A stretch of 55,216 bases of DNA from Candidatus Eiseniibacteriota bacterium (GCA_029569475.1 JAKQSZ010000015.1:1-55216), one strand, 5' to 3'; positions 15,923 to 24,868 are shown, counted from the first letter of the stretch. Numbers and translations: made by a program. The notes: generated from the letters alone by a model not told the origin.

Positions 15923-17494
15923 TCAGGCCGGCCGTTCGGTCTCGATGCGCGGGAAAAGAGGCCCGGCCGGCCGGATCCGGGTTCCGGGGGACAAAACCCC
16001 CCAGCGCAGCCACCGCGGATCGGTTCGTCCCGCCACGATGTCGCCTGCATCCTCGATGGCGCCGAGACGGTACAGCGCCTCTCCCATCTTGACCGGCATG
16101 ACAGGGGAGAGCAGCGCGCACACCAGACGCACCGCCTCGGCCGACACCCAGAGAGTCGTCGCGATCCCGGCCGGTCCGGCGGTCTTCACCGCCTTCCAGG
16201 GGGAGCGGACCTCGAGGTAACGATTGACGGCCCGCGCCAGCTCCATCGTCTCCTCGATCGCCTGGTGGATCCGGTAGGCCCCGAACGCCTCGGCGAAACG
16301 CTGGCCGGCGGAACCGGCCCGTTGGATGAGTTCCTCCTCGGCCGGCTCCAGGGCGCCGGGGGAGGGGATCTCGTCCTGCCAGTAGTTGTGGATCATCCGC
16401 TCGACCCGGTTGAGGCAGTTGCCGAGGTCGTTGGCCAGGTCGGAGTTGATGCGGTTGATCAGAGCCTCTTCGGTGAACTCGGCGTCGAGACCGACGACCA
16501 TGTCCCGCATCAGGAAGTAGCGGAAGGCGTCGATGCCGTAGAGGTCCGCGCAGTCGAGCGGCCGGACCGCGTTGCCCACGGACTTGCCCATCTTGCTTCC
16601 GCCGGCCGTCCACCAACCGTGCGCCAGGATCGTCTCCGGCAGGGGCAGTCCGGCGGCCTGCAGCATCGTCGGCCAGTAGACGGCGTGGGTGGTGAGGATG
16701 TCCTTGCCGATCAGGTGCACCGTGGCCGGCCACCAGAGACTGCCGTCTTCCCTGGGGTGGTCGAGGGTGGCGCTGTAATAGTTGATGAGCGCGTCGAACC
16801 ACACGTAGGTGACGTAGTCCGGATCGAAGGGAATCGGAATGCCCCAGCTCAGACGCGCCTTGGGACGGCTGATGCAGAGATCTCCCAGCGGCTTCTTCAG
16901 GAAACCGAGAACCTCATTGGCCCGGTACTCGGGTTGGATGAACCCGGGATGCTCCTGGATGTGGCGGATCAGCCATTCCTGGTAGCGGCTCATCCGGAAG
17001 AAGTAGTTCTTCTCCGAGAGCGGGACGACGGCGCGTCCGCAGAGGGGACAGAGGCCGTCGGGCACGTCCTTTTCCGTCCAGTAACGTTCGTCCGGCACGC
17101 AGTAGAGGCCGGTGTAGGTGTCCTGGTAGATCTCTCCCCGCTCCCAGAGATCGGCCAGGATCCGGGTGACGACCGCCTGGTGGCGCGGCTCGGTCGTGCG
17201 GATGAAGTCGTTGTAGGAGATGTTCAGCCCGGCCCAGACCTGGCGGAATCGCTCGACCACCTGGTCGACGTGCGCCTGCGGCTCCAGCCCCCGTTTGGCC
17301 GCCGACTCGACGATCTTCTGCCCGTGCTCGTCCGTGCCCGTCAGGAACCAGGTCGGTATGCCCTGCAGGCGCCGGGAGCGGGCCAGCACGTCGCCCAGCA
17401 CCGTGGTGTACGTGCTCCCGATGTGCGGCTCGTCGTTGACGTAATAGAGGGGCGTGGTGACATAGAACCGGGCCCCGTCCTGATGGGCGCGCAT
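15923..17494 (-). CDS. metG: Methionyl-tRNA synthetase
   Basis: MetG charges tRNA-Met with methionine in the cytoplasm. The 523-residue class I synthetase shows the HIGH signature as P-H-I-G-S-T-Y (near residue 22), G-T-D-E-H-G, zinc-finger cysteines around C-P-L-C near 146, the W-F-D-A-L motif and the KMSKS loop as G-S-K-M-G-K-S near 300. The anticodon-binding helical domain fills the C-terminus. The EMAP-II-like tRNA-binding domain of longer forms is absent, which is the normal short form. I use the ATG at 17494, one base inside the stop of the upstream gene (TGATG). The membrane cluster follows 34 bases later, so a shared transcript is likely. Confidence 0.95.
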   Translation of the reverse strand: MRAHQDGARFYVTTPLYYVNDEPHIGSTYTTVLGDVLARSRRLQGIPTWFLTGTDEHGQKIVESAAKRGLEPQAHVDQVVERFRQVWAGLNISYNDFIRTTEPRHQAVVTRILADLWERGEIYQDTYTGLYCVPDERYWTEKDVPDGLCPLCGRAVVPLSEKNYFFRMSRYQEWLIRHIQEHPGFIQPEYRANEVLGFLKKPLGDLCISRPKARLSWGIPIPFDPDYVTYVWFDALINYYSATLDHPREDGSLWWPATVHLIGKDILTTHAVYWPTMLQAAGLPLPETILAHGWWTAGGSKMGKSVGNAVRPLDCADLYGIDAFRYFLMRDMVVGLDAEFTEEALINRINSDLANDLGNCLNRVERMIHNYWQDEIPSPGALEPAEEELIQRAGSAGQRFAEAFGAYRIHQAIEETMELARAVNRYLEVRSPWKAVKTAGPAGIATTLWVSAEAVRLVCALLSPVMPVKMGEALYRLGAIEDAGDIVAGRTDPRWLRWGVLSPGTRIRPAGPLFPRIETERPA

Positions 17495-18276
17495 CAGAGG
17501 CCGCGTTCCTTCACGGCCGCGTCGAGTTGAGGAGTGGGGTGTTCCCGGGCCAGCCGCACGGCCCATTCCAGAGCGCGGCCCTTCGGCAGATGCCGGATCA
17601 CCCGGGCCAGCACCTCGGTGGGCGCGCCTTCCGGCTGTTTGGAGAGGACTTCGATCGCGGCGGCCTGGGTCGCGGCCTCTTCGTGAAAATAGGCGTCGAG
17701 CACAGGCAGCAAGGCCTCGGGCGCCGTGGCTCCATCCAGCGCCTGGATCACGGAACTCCGCACCAGGGGATGTTCCCGCTGATCATAGATATCGAGCAGG
17801 AGATTCACCCGGTAGGGCGTCAACGCGTACTTCAGTCCACGCAGGAGGACCGCGCCCGAGCTGATATCCAACATCTCGCCGTCGGGCCATTGCCCTTCTT
17901 CCAGCGCGGCCACCGCCAGGGTCTCCGCGCCGGCGAACCGGTATTGCATCCCCACGCTCGCCAGCCGGGCCCGGTCGGATGGGACGATCTCGGTTCCCGC
18001 ATCCCAGCGCCCTTCACGCAGCGCCGACACGATGGCCGGGGGCACCGGATGGCAGTTCTGCCGCAGCAGTTCCTCCGCCGCGGTCAGCCGTGCGGCGGAG
18101 TCGCCCGAGTTCAGCCGGGCCGAAAGCGTCTCACAGGTAGCGGGCGGGGCTTGGGAGGCGCCCGTCGTGCCGCCCGGGCGCCCGGTTCCCTCCTGGGCCG
18201 ACGCCGGGCCGGCGTGGAGCCATGCGGCGAGCGCGATGCCCCAGGCCACGGATAGGGCCACCCCTGCTTGTGCCAT
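17494..18276 (-). CDS. Exported helical-repeat (HEAT-like) protein
   Basis: This 260-residue protein has a signal peptide (hydrophobic core 5-22, A-x-A site near A-S-A-Q). Behind a Gly/Pro-rich spacer come repeating helix pairs from about residue 50, such as A-R-L-T-A-A-E-E-L-L-R and L-V-R-S-S-V-I-Q-A-L-D-G-A. These fit HEAT-type repeats that bind other proteins. I chose the ATG at 18276 because GGGAGG stands five bases upstream and it gives a clean signal peptide. It is the first gene of the minus-strand run and overlaps metG by one base. The partner and role are unknown. Confidence 0.75.
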   Translation of the reverse strand: MAQAGVALSVAWGIALAAWLHAGPASAQEGTGRPGGTTGASQAPPATCETLSARLNSGDSAARLTAAEELLRQNCHPVPPAIVSALREGRWDAGTEIVPSDRARLASVGMQYRFAGAETLAVAALEEGQWPDGEMLDISSGAVLLRGLKYALTPYRVNLLLDIYDQREHPLVRSSVIQALDGATAPEALLPVLDAYFHEEAATQAAAIEVLSKQPEGAPTEVLARVIRHLPKGRALEWAVRLAREHPTPQLDAAVKERGL

Positions 18277-18372
18277 GCCACCTCCCGGATGATGCTTGCG
18301 TGAGCCCGACTGCCGGAGGAGCCCCAGCATAGGTCACACGGAAGGATCAGGGACGGCGCCCCATGCCGTCAA

Positions 18373-18402
18373 GTCGGAGTGTCGCGTGTCGGAGTGTCGC
18401 GT
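18373..18402. repeat. Perfect 15-bp tandem repeat
   Basis: GTCGGAGTGTCGCGT occurs twice without a gap at 18373 and 18388, in the 300-base divergent region (18277-18576) between the helical-repeat gene and the M16 peptidase pair. Its location fits a regulator-binding site, but a simple slippage duplication is equally possible. The rest of the region shows no gene. Confidence 0.7.
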
Positions 18403-18576
18403 TGCGCCACGGTGCCGTTGCCCAGCATACTCACAGGCCCAGGCGCGGCCCACGATCGGGGGACGGGACAGGCATGCTGTTCTCGATGGCGCGGTTGGGC
18501 TCCCCCACGGGGACGCGACATCCGGTGGTCATCAGGGCCTGCGATCGTGCGCGCCTTGCTTCCGACAGGAGGGTTC

Positions 18577-19848
18577 TTGCTTCTTGCCGAACATGTGAGG
18601 GAGACGGTCCTGGACAACGGCCTGAAGATCCTCGCCGTGCCCCGCCGTTTGAGCTCGACCGCCAGCCTGGCGCTCTGTTATCGGGTGGGATCGCGCCACG
18701 AACGCAGCGGCCTCACCGGGATCTCGCACGTCTTCGAGCACCTGATGTTCAAGGGCACGCCGCGTTTCCCGCAGGGTGCCTTCGACCGGATCCTGCAGGA
18801 GCAGGGGATGTCGTACAACGCCTTTACCTCCCGCGACTGCACCATCTTCTACGAGAGCATGGCGGCCGACCGCCTGGAGGTCGCGCTCGAGTTGGAAGCC
18901 GACCGGATGGAGAACCTGCTCCTGGTGGAGGAGGAGTTCCAGTCCGAGATGTCGGTCATCCGCGAGGAGCGGCGGCAGACGGTGGAGGATACGCCGATGG
19001 GCCTTCTGGTCGAGGGGGTCGAGGCGACGGTGTACCTGGCCCATCCCTACCACTGGCCGATCATTGGATGGATGGAGGACCTCGAGCGCCTGCGCCTGAG
19101 CGACGTCCAGGCCTACTACCGCGATCTCTACCGGCCCAACAACGCGGTGCTCGTCGTGGTGGGCGACTTCGATGAGCCCTCGATGCTCGCCGCGGTGGAA
19201 CGCAGCTTTGGGCGCATTGCCCGCGGTCCGGATGTTCCCCCCCTGGTGGACGCGGAGCCTCTCCAGCGCGGGGAGCGGATGTTCACCGTCGAGAAGGAGG
19301 TCCAACTCCCCGCCCTCATGCTGGCCTGGCGGACGGGCGAGGCCCGCGGCCGCGAGGCGCGGGTGCTGAACGTCATCGAGTTCCTCCTGCTGCATGGACG
19401 TTCCAGCCGCCTCTTCCAGTCGATGATCTACCAGGAGCAGATCGCCACCGGGCTCGGCGGAGGGATGCAACTGCGGGCCGGGCCGTCCCTGTTCACCCTG
19501 CATGCCACGGCCAGGCCCGGCGTGCCGCTGAGCCGGGTGGGGGAGGCGTTCGATCGCGCGCTCGATGGCCTGGCCGAGCAGCCGGTCTCGGAGGAGGAGA
19601 TGGCCAAGGTCCGCCGGGGGATGGAGTCGGACTACGTCTTCGGTCAGGAAGCGCACCTCGAGGTGGCCCTCAACCTCGGAGAAGACGAGTGCCGGGGAAG
19701 CTGGCGGGACTACCCGGCCTGGCTGGCGGACTGCCTGTCGGTCACTCCCGAGGAGGTGCAGGCGACGGTCCGCGCCGTCTTGACGCGTTCGCGACGGGTG
19801 ACGGGGCGCCTGGTGCCCATCTCGGGCGATGGAAGGGAGCAGGCATGA
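18577..19848 (+). CDS. M16 zinc peptidase, catalytic subunit
   Basis: This 423-residue peptidase belongs to the M16B (processing-peptidase-like) family. The inverted zinc motif H-V-F-E-H is near residue 50, and the distal glutamate lies in the E-E-x-Q-S-E-M-S-V-I-R-E-E segment near 125. The usual two-domain length of 400-450 fits. I chose the TTG at 18577 because AGGAGG is four to five bases upstream and homologues start shortly before V-L-D-N-G-L. A longer frame upstream has no ribosome binding site. Its stop overlaps the start of the second M16 gene as ATGA, so the two are made together and probably form a heterodimer. The cell location is unclear: the chosen start gives no signal peptide. 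Confidence 0.85.
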   Translation: MLLAEHVRETVLDNGLKILAVPRRLSSTASLALCYRVGSRHERSGLTGISHVFEHLMFKGTPRFPQGAFDRILQEQGMSYNAFTSRDCTIFYESMAADRLEVALELEADRMENLLLVEEEFQSEMSVIREERRQTVEDTPMGLLVEGVEATVYLAHPYHWPIIGWMEDLERLRLSDVQAYYRDLYRPNNAVLVVVGDFDEPSMLAAVERSFGRIARGPDVPPLVDAEPLQRGERMFTVEKEVQLPALMLAWRTGEARGREARVLNVIEFLLLHGRSSRLFQSMIYQEQIATGLGGGMQLRAGPSLFTLHATARPGVPLSRVGEAFDRALDGLAEQPVSEEEMAKVRRGMESDYVFGQEAHLEVALNLGEDECRGSWRDYPAWLADCLSVTPEEVQATVRAVLTRSRRVTGRLVPISGDGREQA

Positions 19849-21143
19849 CGCCCGGCGCCTCCTTCCCTTCGACGTCCTGGACGCTGCCCAACGGCCTCAG
19901 TGTCATTGTGGCGGAGCGGCGTCATCTGCCGGTGGTCTCGATGAGTCTGCTCGTGCGCGCCGGCACCCGGCAGGAGGGAATGGGACAGGCCGGCCTGGCA
20001 AGCTTCGCCGCCAGCCTGCTGACGCGTGGAACGACCCTGCGCGACGCGCGGCGCCTGGCCGAGGACATCGACGGACTCGGAGCGCACTGCGGCGCGCACG
20101 CCGACAGCGACTACAGCGTGGTCAGCCTCTCGTGTCTCTCGCGCGACCAGGAGACGGGCGCCCGGATGCTGGCCGAGATCGCCACCAGCCCCGCGTTCCG
20201 GAACGAGGACGTGGAGAAGCGGCGTGACGACATCCTCTCCTTCCTGAAGCGCGAGGTGGACCTGCCGCACGTCCCGGTCCGCAATCGTTTCAACGCCCGT
20301 CTCTACGGGGCTCATCCCTACCACCATCCCCGCGAAGGCACGGTGGAGACGATCCGGTCCATGGACCGCGAGGGCCTGGATGCGTTCCATCGCCGGCAGT
20401 ACCGGCCGGCCAACGCCTTCCTGGCCGTGGTCGGCGACTGCGATCCGGCTGGGTTCGATCGCATCGCCGCCGATGCCTTCGGGGCGTGGGAGCCCGTCGC
20501 GGTGCCGGAGACCGTGGTCCCTCCTCTGCCCGTGACGGCTACCCGCACCGTCGACGCGATCCAGAAGGACGGGATGACCCAGGCGACCATCCGGGCCGGC
20601 TGTCTTGGTATCGAGCGGCGATCCGAGGACTATGTGGCGGTGTCCCTGCTCAACTACATCCTGGGCGCCGGCGGCTTCGGCAGCCGCCTGATGAAGCGGC
20701 TGCGCGAACGCGAAGGGCTGACCTATGGGGTCTCCTCCATCTTCGCGCCGCGCCTGGATCGCGGCCCCTTCTATGTCACGTTGCAGACCGGGACCGAAAC
20801 GATGAACCAGGCCCTGGCCGCGACGGTGGAGGAACTCTCCCTTCTACGGGAAGAGGGAGTCACGCCGGAAGAGCTGGACTGGGCTCGGAGGTTCTACACC
20901 GGCAATCTGCCCCTCTCGTTCGAGACCAACGACCAGATCGCCACCCGGGTGCTCGAGCGCGAGCTCTTCGGCCTGGAGGAGGAGTACTGGTTGCGTGATC
21001 TCGAGCGTATGGACCAGGTCACGCCGGCGGCCGTGCACGAGGCCGCGCGACGCTACCTGGATGTGGAGCGTCTGACCGTCGTCTGCCTGGCTGACTTCCG
21101 GGAAGCGCCGCTGGCGCGCGAGTTCACGCCGGCGCCGGCCTGA
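19845..21143 (+). CDS. M16 peptidase-like subunit lacking zinc motif
   Basis: This 432-residue protein has the same fold family as its upstream neighbour: L-P-N-G-L-S-V-I-V-A-E at ~17, an inter-domain linker and the typical R-L-R-E-R-E-G-L-T-Y-G-V near 290. Where the catalytic subunit has H-x-x-E-H, this one reads G-L-A-S-F-A-A-S-L, so zinc cannot be bound. Paired M16B genes of this kind encode one active and one inactive subunit that together form the chamber, with the R/Y pair in the second subunit. Translation is coupled by an ATGA overlap. The 3' end overlaps the convergent lipoprotein gene by 20 bases. Confidence 0.9.
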   Translation: MTPGASFPSTSWTLPNGLSVIVAERRHLPVVSMSLLVRAGTRQEGMGQAGLASFAASLLTRGTTLRDARRLAEDIDGLGAHCGAHADSDYSVVSLSCLSRDQETGARMLAEIATSPAFRNEDVEKRRDDILSFLKREVDLPHVPVRNRFNARLYGAHPYHHPREGTVETIRSMDREGLDAFHRRQYRPANAFLAVVGDCDPAGFDRIAADAFGAWEPVAVPETVVPPLPVTATRTVDAIQKDGMTQATIRAGCLGIERRSEDYVAVSLLNYILGAGGFGSRLMKRLREREGLTYGVSSIFAPRLDRGPFYVTLQTGTETMNQALAATVEELSLLREEGVTPEELDWARRFYTGNLPLSFETNDQIATRVLERELFGLEEEYWLRDLERMDQVTPAAVHEAARRYLDVERLTVVCLADFREAPLAREFTPAPA

Positions 21144-22374
21144 GGCAGCCGAGGCCGGCCGGGGCCGCGGCGTCCCCGGCGGCCACCGCCAGGATCGAGC
21201 CAAGGCTGAGCCGGTCTCCCGAGGCGAGATCCCGCCACTCCAGGATGCGCCAGGCTCCGTCGCGGCGGCCCAGCAGGATCTGCATGGTCCCTCCGGTCGC
21301 CTCCCAGCAGACCCAGGCGCACGGATCGTCCCCCTCGATCCAACTCGCCTGAATCCTTGGACTCCCGATCCACCGGAAGCTGTCCGGTCCGGTCCGGGCC
21401 AGCGCCGCCGGGAGAGCCGCCGCTACCCGGACTCGCGGCCAGATCGACGGCCAGCGCGCCCGCTCGGCCTCGAAGCGGCAAGGCACAAAGACCATCGCCG
21501 AATCGAGCATGGCCTGGAGAATCCCGGCCCGGCGCGACATGACCGCGGCCTCCAGGTTGTGGAGCGTGCCCTCGAGAGCTCCCGGCTCCTCGATCCGGTA
21601 GGGACGCACCCGCACTTCGGCGGAGCCGGAGAGGCCCCAGCGATCCACCGCGATGGCCGTGACGAGTTGTTCCTCGCGAGAGAGGAGTTCCAGCGGCAAC
21701 GTCTGTCCCGGAATGGCCCGGAAGGCGGCGTCGCTGGTCCACCGGATGCGGTCGGGGGTCAACGGACCTTCTTCGGGGTCGATGGCCCGCGCAGACAGGG
21801 CCGCGGTGGGTGTCTGTTCCAGCCAGAAGGCTTCGGGCGAGGCATCCTCTTGGGAGCCAGGTCCGCTCGAACGCTCCCGTGCCGCCCGGGCCCCCTCTCC
21901 GTTCCGCACTGCCGGGCCGGATGACGCGGATTCCTCGATGCTGACGACGGGTGGGAGATCCGGGATCACCTGCACGACCGCCTCATCGCCGGCCACCGGG
22001 TCCTGGCCCTGATGGCCCGATGTCTCCCGGATCCCGATGGTCCGCCTCGCCTCTTCGTATCCCGCGTTCCACTCGATGGCCCACGGAGGTTCCGTCAAGG
22101 TGTCCAGGAGCGCGCCATCGACCAGGAACACCAGACCCGCGACACCGCCGCCGCGCACACCGGCCTCGATCCGGACGGAGCCCGCCACGGTATCTCCGTC
22201 GACCGGCTGCAAAAGCGCAACCGAAGCCGCGTCCGGCGCCACAACCGGCACCCCGCCGTCATCGCGGCCACAGCCGTCGAGCACCGTCGCGCACCACAGG
22301 AGAGCGGTGGCGGTGAGGCAGGGAAGGTAGCGGCCAGGACCCGCCCGGCGCATTCGCTGGGAGTTGGGGGACAT
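21124..22374 (-). CDS. Lipoprotein with Ig-like domain
   Basis: The 416-residue protein has a long n-region, a hydrophobic core and the lipobox V-L-D-G-C, so it should be lipid-anchored. Residues ~55-115 form a bacterial Ig-like domain (P-V-D-G-D-T-V-A-G-S-V-R-I-E-A and V-F-L-V-D-G). A second beta-rich part follows with D-R-W-G-L-S-G-S-A-E-V-R-V. The C-terminal ~130 residues (E-A-A-V-M-S-R-R, then Q-I-L-L-G-R-R-D-G-A-W-R-I) look like a small alpha-beta ligand-binding fold. The ATG at 22374 is preferred for its ACGGAGG ribosome binding site. Function unknown. It ends in a 20-base tail-to-tail overlap with the M16 pair. Confidence 0.75.
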   Translation of the reverse strand: MSPNSQRMRRAGPGRYLPCLTATALLWCATVLDGCGRDDGGVPVVAPDAASVALLQPVDGDTVAGSVRIEAGVRGGGVAGLVFLVDGALLDTLTEPPWAIEWNAGYEEARRTIGIRETSGHQGQDPVAGDEAVVQVIPDLPPVVSIEESASSGPAVRNGEGARAARERSSGPGSQEDASPEAFWLEQTPTAALSARAIDPEEGPLTPDRIRWTSDAAFRAIPGQTLPLELLSREEQLVTAIAVDRWGLSGSAEVRVRPYRIEEPGALEGTLHNLEAAVMSRRAGILQAMLDSAMVFVPCRFEAERARWPSIWPRVRVAAALPAALARTGPDSFRWIGSPRIQASWIEGDDPCAWVCWEATGGTMQILLGRRDGAWRILEWRDLASGDRLSLGSILAVAAGDAAAPAGLGCLRPAPA

Positions 22375-22506
22375 GGGACCTCCGTGATCCTTGCCGCACG
22401 TCAACAGACTGCTCGGCTGCGTCGAGCGGGCGACATCGCCACACCGAAGCAGGCCGGCTGACCCGAGGCTGGTGGCGCGGCGGCCCCCGTCGGGGAAGTG
22501 TCGTCC

Positions 22507-22697
22507 TCACGGGAGTAGCGTGGGGCGGGCCACCGTCGAGCGCGTGGTGACTTCCAGGTTGAAGAGATTGGCCGGCGACTCGGGATTGATCTCCCACGCC
22601 CGGCGCAGGGCAGCTTCCTGCCATCCGCTGGGTCGTCCCAGCGCACCGAGCTGGCCAGACGGAAGCAGACGATCCGATCGGGGTGATGCCTGTCCGG
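22507..22697 (-). pseudogene. C-terminal fragment of an unidentified gene
   Basis: Between the lipoprotein and the crotonase gene the minus strand holds an open frame without a start codon. It ends W-E-I-N-P-E-S-P-A-N-L-F-N-L-E-V-T-T-R and stops at 22507-22509. Codon use in the last 40 codons is as GC-rich at third positions as in real genes here. The phrase resembles the end of a helical-repeat (TPR-like) protein. It abuts the crotonase stop, so upstream parts are deleted or lie in another frame. The remaining 22375-22506 shows only the upstream region of the lipoprotein gene. Confidence 0.35.
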
Positions 22698-23513
22698 CTA
22701 TCCGAGAGTCCGTTCAACGTAGGCACGGACTTGCGCGTGCGTCTCCGCGGCACGCCAGACGGCGAGCGCCTCCGCATCGGCCTCGGCCTGTCTTCGCGAG
22801 AGTCGGTCGAGCGACTCGGTCAGCAGAAAGCGCTTGGTATGCCGGAAGATCTCCCGGGGAACGTCCGCGTACTGCGCCGCGCTCCGCAGCGCGCGGGGTT
22901 CCAACTCGCCGGCCGGCGCGATCTCCTCGAGGAAGCCCTTCTGGATCGCCTCCTCGGGGTGCAGCGTCGCACCCGAGTAGACGAGCTGGCGGAGGTGCTG
23001 CGCGGGCACCGCGAAGCGCACGATTTCGTGAGCGATGGCCGGGAAGGGAAGGCCGACCAGGAGTTCCGGCAGGCCGATCCGCCCGTTGCCCGTGGCCATG
23101 ATCCGGTGGTCGCAGGCGAAGGCCAGAAGGCACCCCCCGGCGATCGCGTGACCATTGATGGCGGCGATGACCGGCAGATCCAGCGTGAAGAGCGTGTGCA
23201 GGAGAACGCTCAGGGAATCGAAGAGCCGGGCGGCGTACTCCGGACCGTCCTTCACGAAGCGCTTCAGATCGACGCCGGCCGAGAAGATCGAGCCCGCGCC
23301 TGTGAGAACGACCGCGCGAGGGAACTCGCTTGTGCGACGGCTCATGTTCCCGCGGCCCTCCGCGGGTAGTCCTTCCCTGCTGTCGCACGGGACGCCCCGC
23401 ACCCTCTCGAGCTGAGCACGCAGCGCCTCCACCAGCTCCAGGTCGAGAGCATTCGCCCGGCCGTGCGCCAGGCGAAGGACCAACACGCCGTCCTGCTCGT
23501 CGCGGATGAGCAT
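22698..23513 (-). CDS. Enoyl-CoA hydratase/isomerase-family protein
   Basis: This 271-residue crotonase-fold protein acts on acyl-CoA thioesters. It has A-N-A-L-D near 22, G-A-G-S-I-F-S-A-G-V-D-L near 76 (oxyanion-hole loop), A-I-N-G-H-A-I-A-G-G-C near 117 and G-L-P-E-L-L-V-G near 146. The glutamate after G-G-C that hydratases use is a leucine here, while the second glutamate (P-E) is kept. That argues for an isomerase or another crotonase reaction rather than classic hydration. A charged insertion of about 20 residues (~44-62) breaks the N-terminal part. It follows the DUF4126 gene by three bases, so they are co-transcribed. Confidence 0.85.
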   Translation of the reverse strand: MLIRDEQDGVLVLRLAHGRANALDLELVEALRAQLERVRGVPCDSREGLPAEGRGNMSRRTSEFPRAVVLTGAGSIFSAGVDLKRFVKDGPEYAARLFDSLSVLLHTLFTLDLPVIAAINGHAIAGGCLLAFACDHRIMATGNGRIGLPELLVGLPFPAIAHEIVRFAVPAQHLRQLVYSGATLHPEEAIQKGFLEEIAPAGELEPRALRSAAQYADVPREIFRHTKRFLLTESLDRLSRRQAEADAEALAVWRAAETHAQVRAYVERTLG

Positions 23514-23516
23514 GGC

Positions 23517-24080
23517 TCAGGCCTGCCGCCGAGCGGGGCGCTGGCGGTGCAGAAGGCGCCAGGTCAGCAGGATGCCAAGAAGCAGGGCGATCACCGCGAC
23601 GATCGGGACCAGGACGGCCAGGAGGGACACCAGCCCGGAGGTGAAGTCCTCGACGACCGAGAGCACCGGGTTGGCCGTACCGGCCGTGGTGGCGGTGGAG
23701 CCGACGCGCAGGTGCGCCTTGCCGGCATGGGTGCCGAAGGCGATGACGCCGTAGAAGACCGCCAGGGCCGCGGATACGGGAGCGGGGAGGTGCGCGATCA
23801 GCGACAGCCCGGCCAGGGCCCCCGCGGCCGGACGCACCACGACCCCCGCCGCGTCCAGCAGGTGATCGACCAGCGGAATCTTGTCGCCGGCGAACTCCAG
23901 GATCGCGGCGGCCGCCAGGGCGATCAACGCGATGTCGCTGCCGAGAAAGTCGAAGGAGGGGTTGAGCTGCACCCAGCCCAGGCGCGCCCCGAGCGAAAGC
24001 GCCAGGAGCGGCACGAATGCGCGCAGCCCGGCGGATGCGGCCAGAGCCAGACCCGCCAGCATGGCCAGGGCGATCTGCAT
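23517..24080 (-). CDS. DUF4126 membrane protein
   Basis: This 187-residue protein has about five hydrophobic segments. Its N-terminus, L-A-L-A-A-S-A-G-L-R-A-F-V-P-L-L, is typical of DUF4126, and it also carries the A-G-K-A-H-L-R-x-G-S-T segment near 125. The family sits in the membrane and has no assigned reaction. I chose the ATG at 24080 (GAGG upstream) over an earlier in-frame GTG that would add a charged, non-conserved tail. The next gene, a crotonase, starts three bases after its stop. Confidence 0.8.
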   Translation of the reverse strand: MQIALAMLAGLALAASAGLRAFVPLLALSLGARLGWVQLNPSFDFLGSDIALIALAAAAILEFAGDKIPLVDHLLDAAGVVVRPAAGALAGLSLIAHLPAPVSAALAVFYGVIAFGTHAGKAHLRVGSTATTAGTANPVLSVVEDFTSGLVSLLAVLVPIVAVIALLLGILLTWRLLHRQRPARRQA

Positions 24081-24199
24081 GGCCTCGACTCTGCCACGGA
24101 TTGGCCCTCGAGCCAACCCATGACTCGGACCATCCGCGAAACCGCCTCAGGTCCCGACCGTTCTCCGGGCTGACAGGGAGCTCCGGGGTGCCAGGGACA

Positions 24200-24598
24200 T
24201 CAAGCGGCCTTCAGCCCGAACTCGTCCAAGTGCCGGTAGGGCGTCTCCCGGTCGATCGGCTTGATGAGGTATCCGTCGCACTGGTCGCGGAAGGTTTCCA
24301 GCACGGTGCGGCCGCTCTCGACCGCGGTCGTCATGAGGATGCGGGCGCCGAGGCCGGCGGCGATCCCGCGGGCCCGTTCCGAATCGCGGATCCGGCGCAG
24401 GACTTCATGTCCGTCCATCTTCGGCATCATGATGTCGAGGCAGATCAGCTGGTAGGGCGCCCCCTCGGCCACCGCGGACTCATAGGCCATCACCGCCTCC
24501 TGGCCATCCACCGCGACGTGGACCTCTCCGCGCGACGACAGCACCCGCTGCATCAGCAGGCGGCTGACGAAGTCGTCCTCGACCACGAGGATCTTCAT
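24200..24598 (-). CDS. Single-domain response regulator (CheY-like)
   Basis: A stand-alone receiver domain of 132 residues: acidic pair D8/D9, phosphoacceptor D55 in L-D-I-M-M-P-K-M-D-G, a T90-T91 switch position and K113 in L-I-K-P. No output domain follows. Such proteins signal by docking to partners after phosphorylation by a histidine kinase, and no kinase is encoded nearby. ATG at 24598 is preferred; an ATG six codons earlier with GGGAGAGAG between them is possible. Between it and the divergent beta-helix gene lies 24599-24966, which holds a promoter-operator for the latter. Confidence 0.93.
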   Translation of the reverse strand: MKILVVEDDFVSRLLMQRVLSSRGEVHVAVDGQEAVMAYESAVAEGAPYQLICLDIMMPKMDGHEVLRRIRDSERARGIAAGLGARILMTTAVESGRTVLETFRDQCDGYLIKPIDRETPYRHLDEFGLKAA

Positions 24599-24868
24599 CT
24601 CTCTCTCCCGTTTCATGGATGCCCGGTGGAACCCCACCCGCTGGTCCGGCGGGGTCGGCTCGTCCGGGTCCGGACTCTCGCCGGGGAGTCCGGACTCGCC
24701 GGGCGCCCCATGGATGGATTCGGCCAGGGTGAACCCAATCTCAAGGACGGATCGCCATCCCAGGCATCCCTCCGGGCGCGGTCTGTCCCGCGCGCTGGCG
24801 GGCAGCCCTTCGCCGCCATGCGGTTCTGGGAGCTGGACCCGCCGCGCCAGGTGGAGCCCCCGCAGGCG

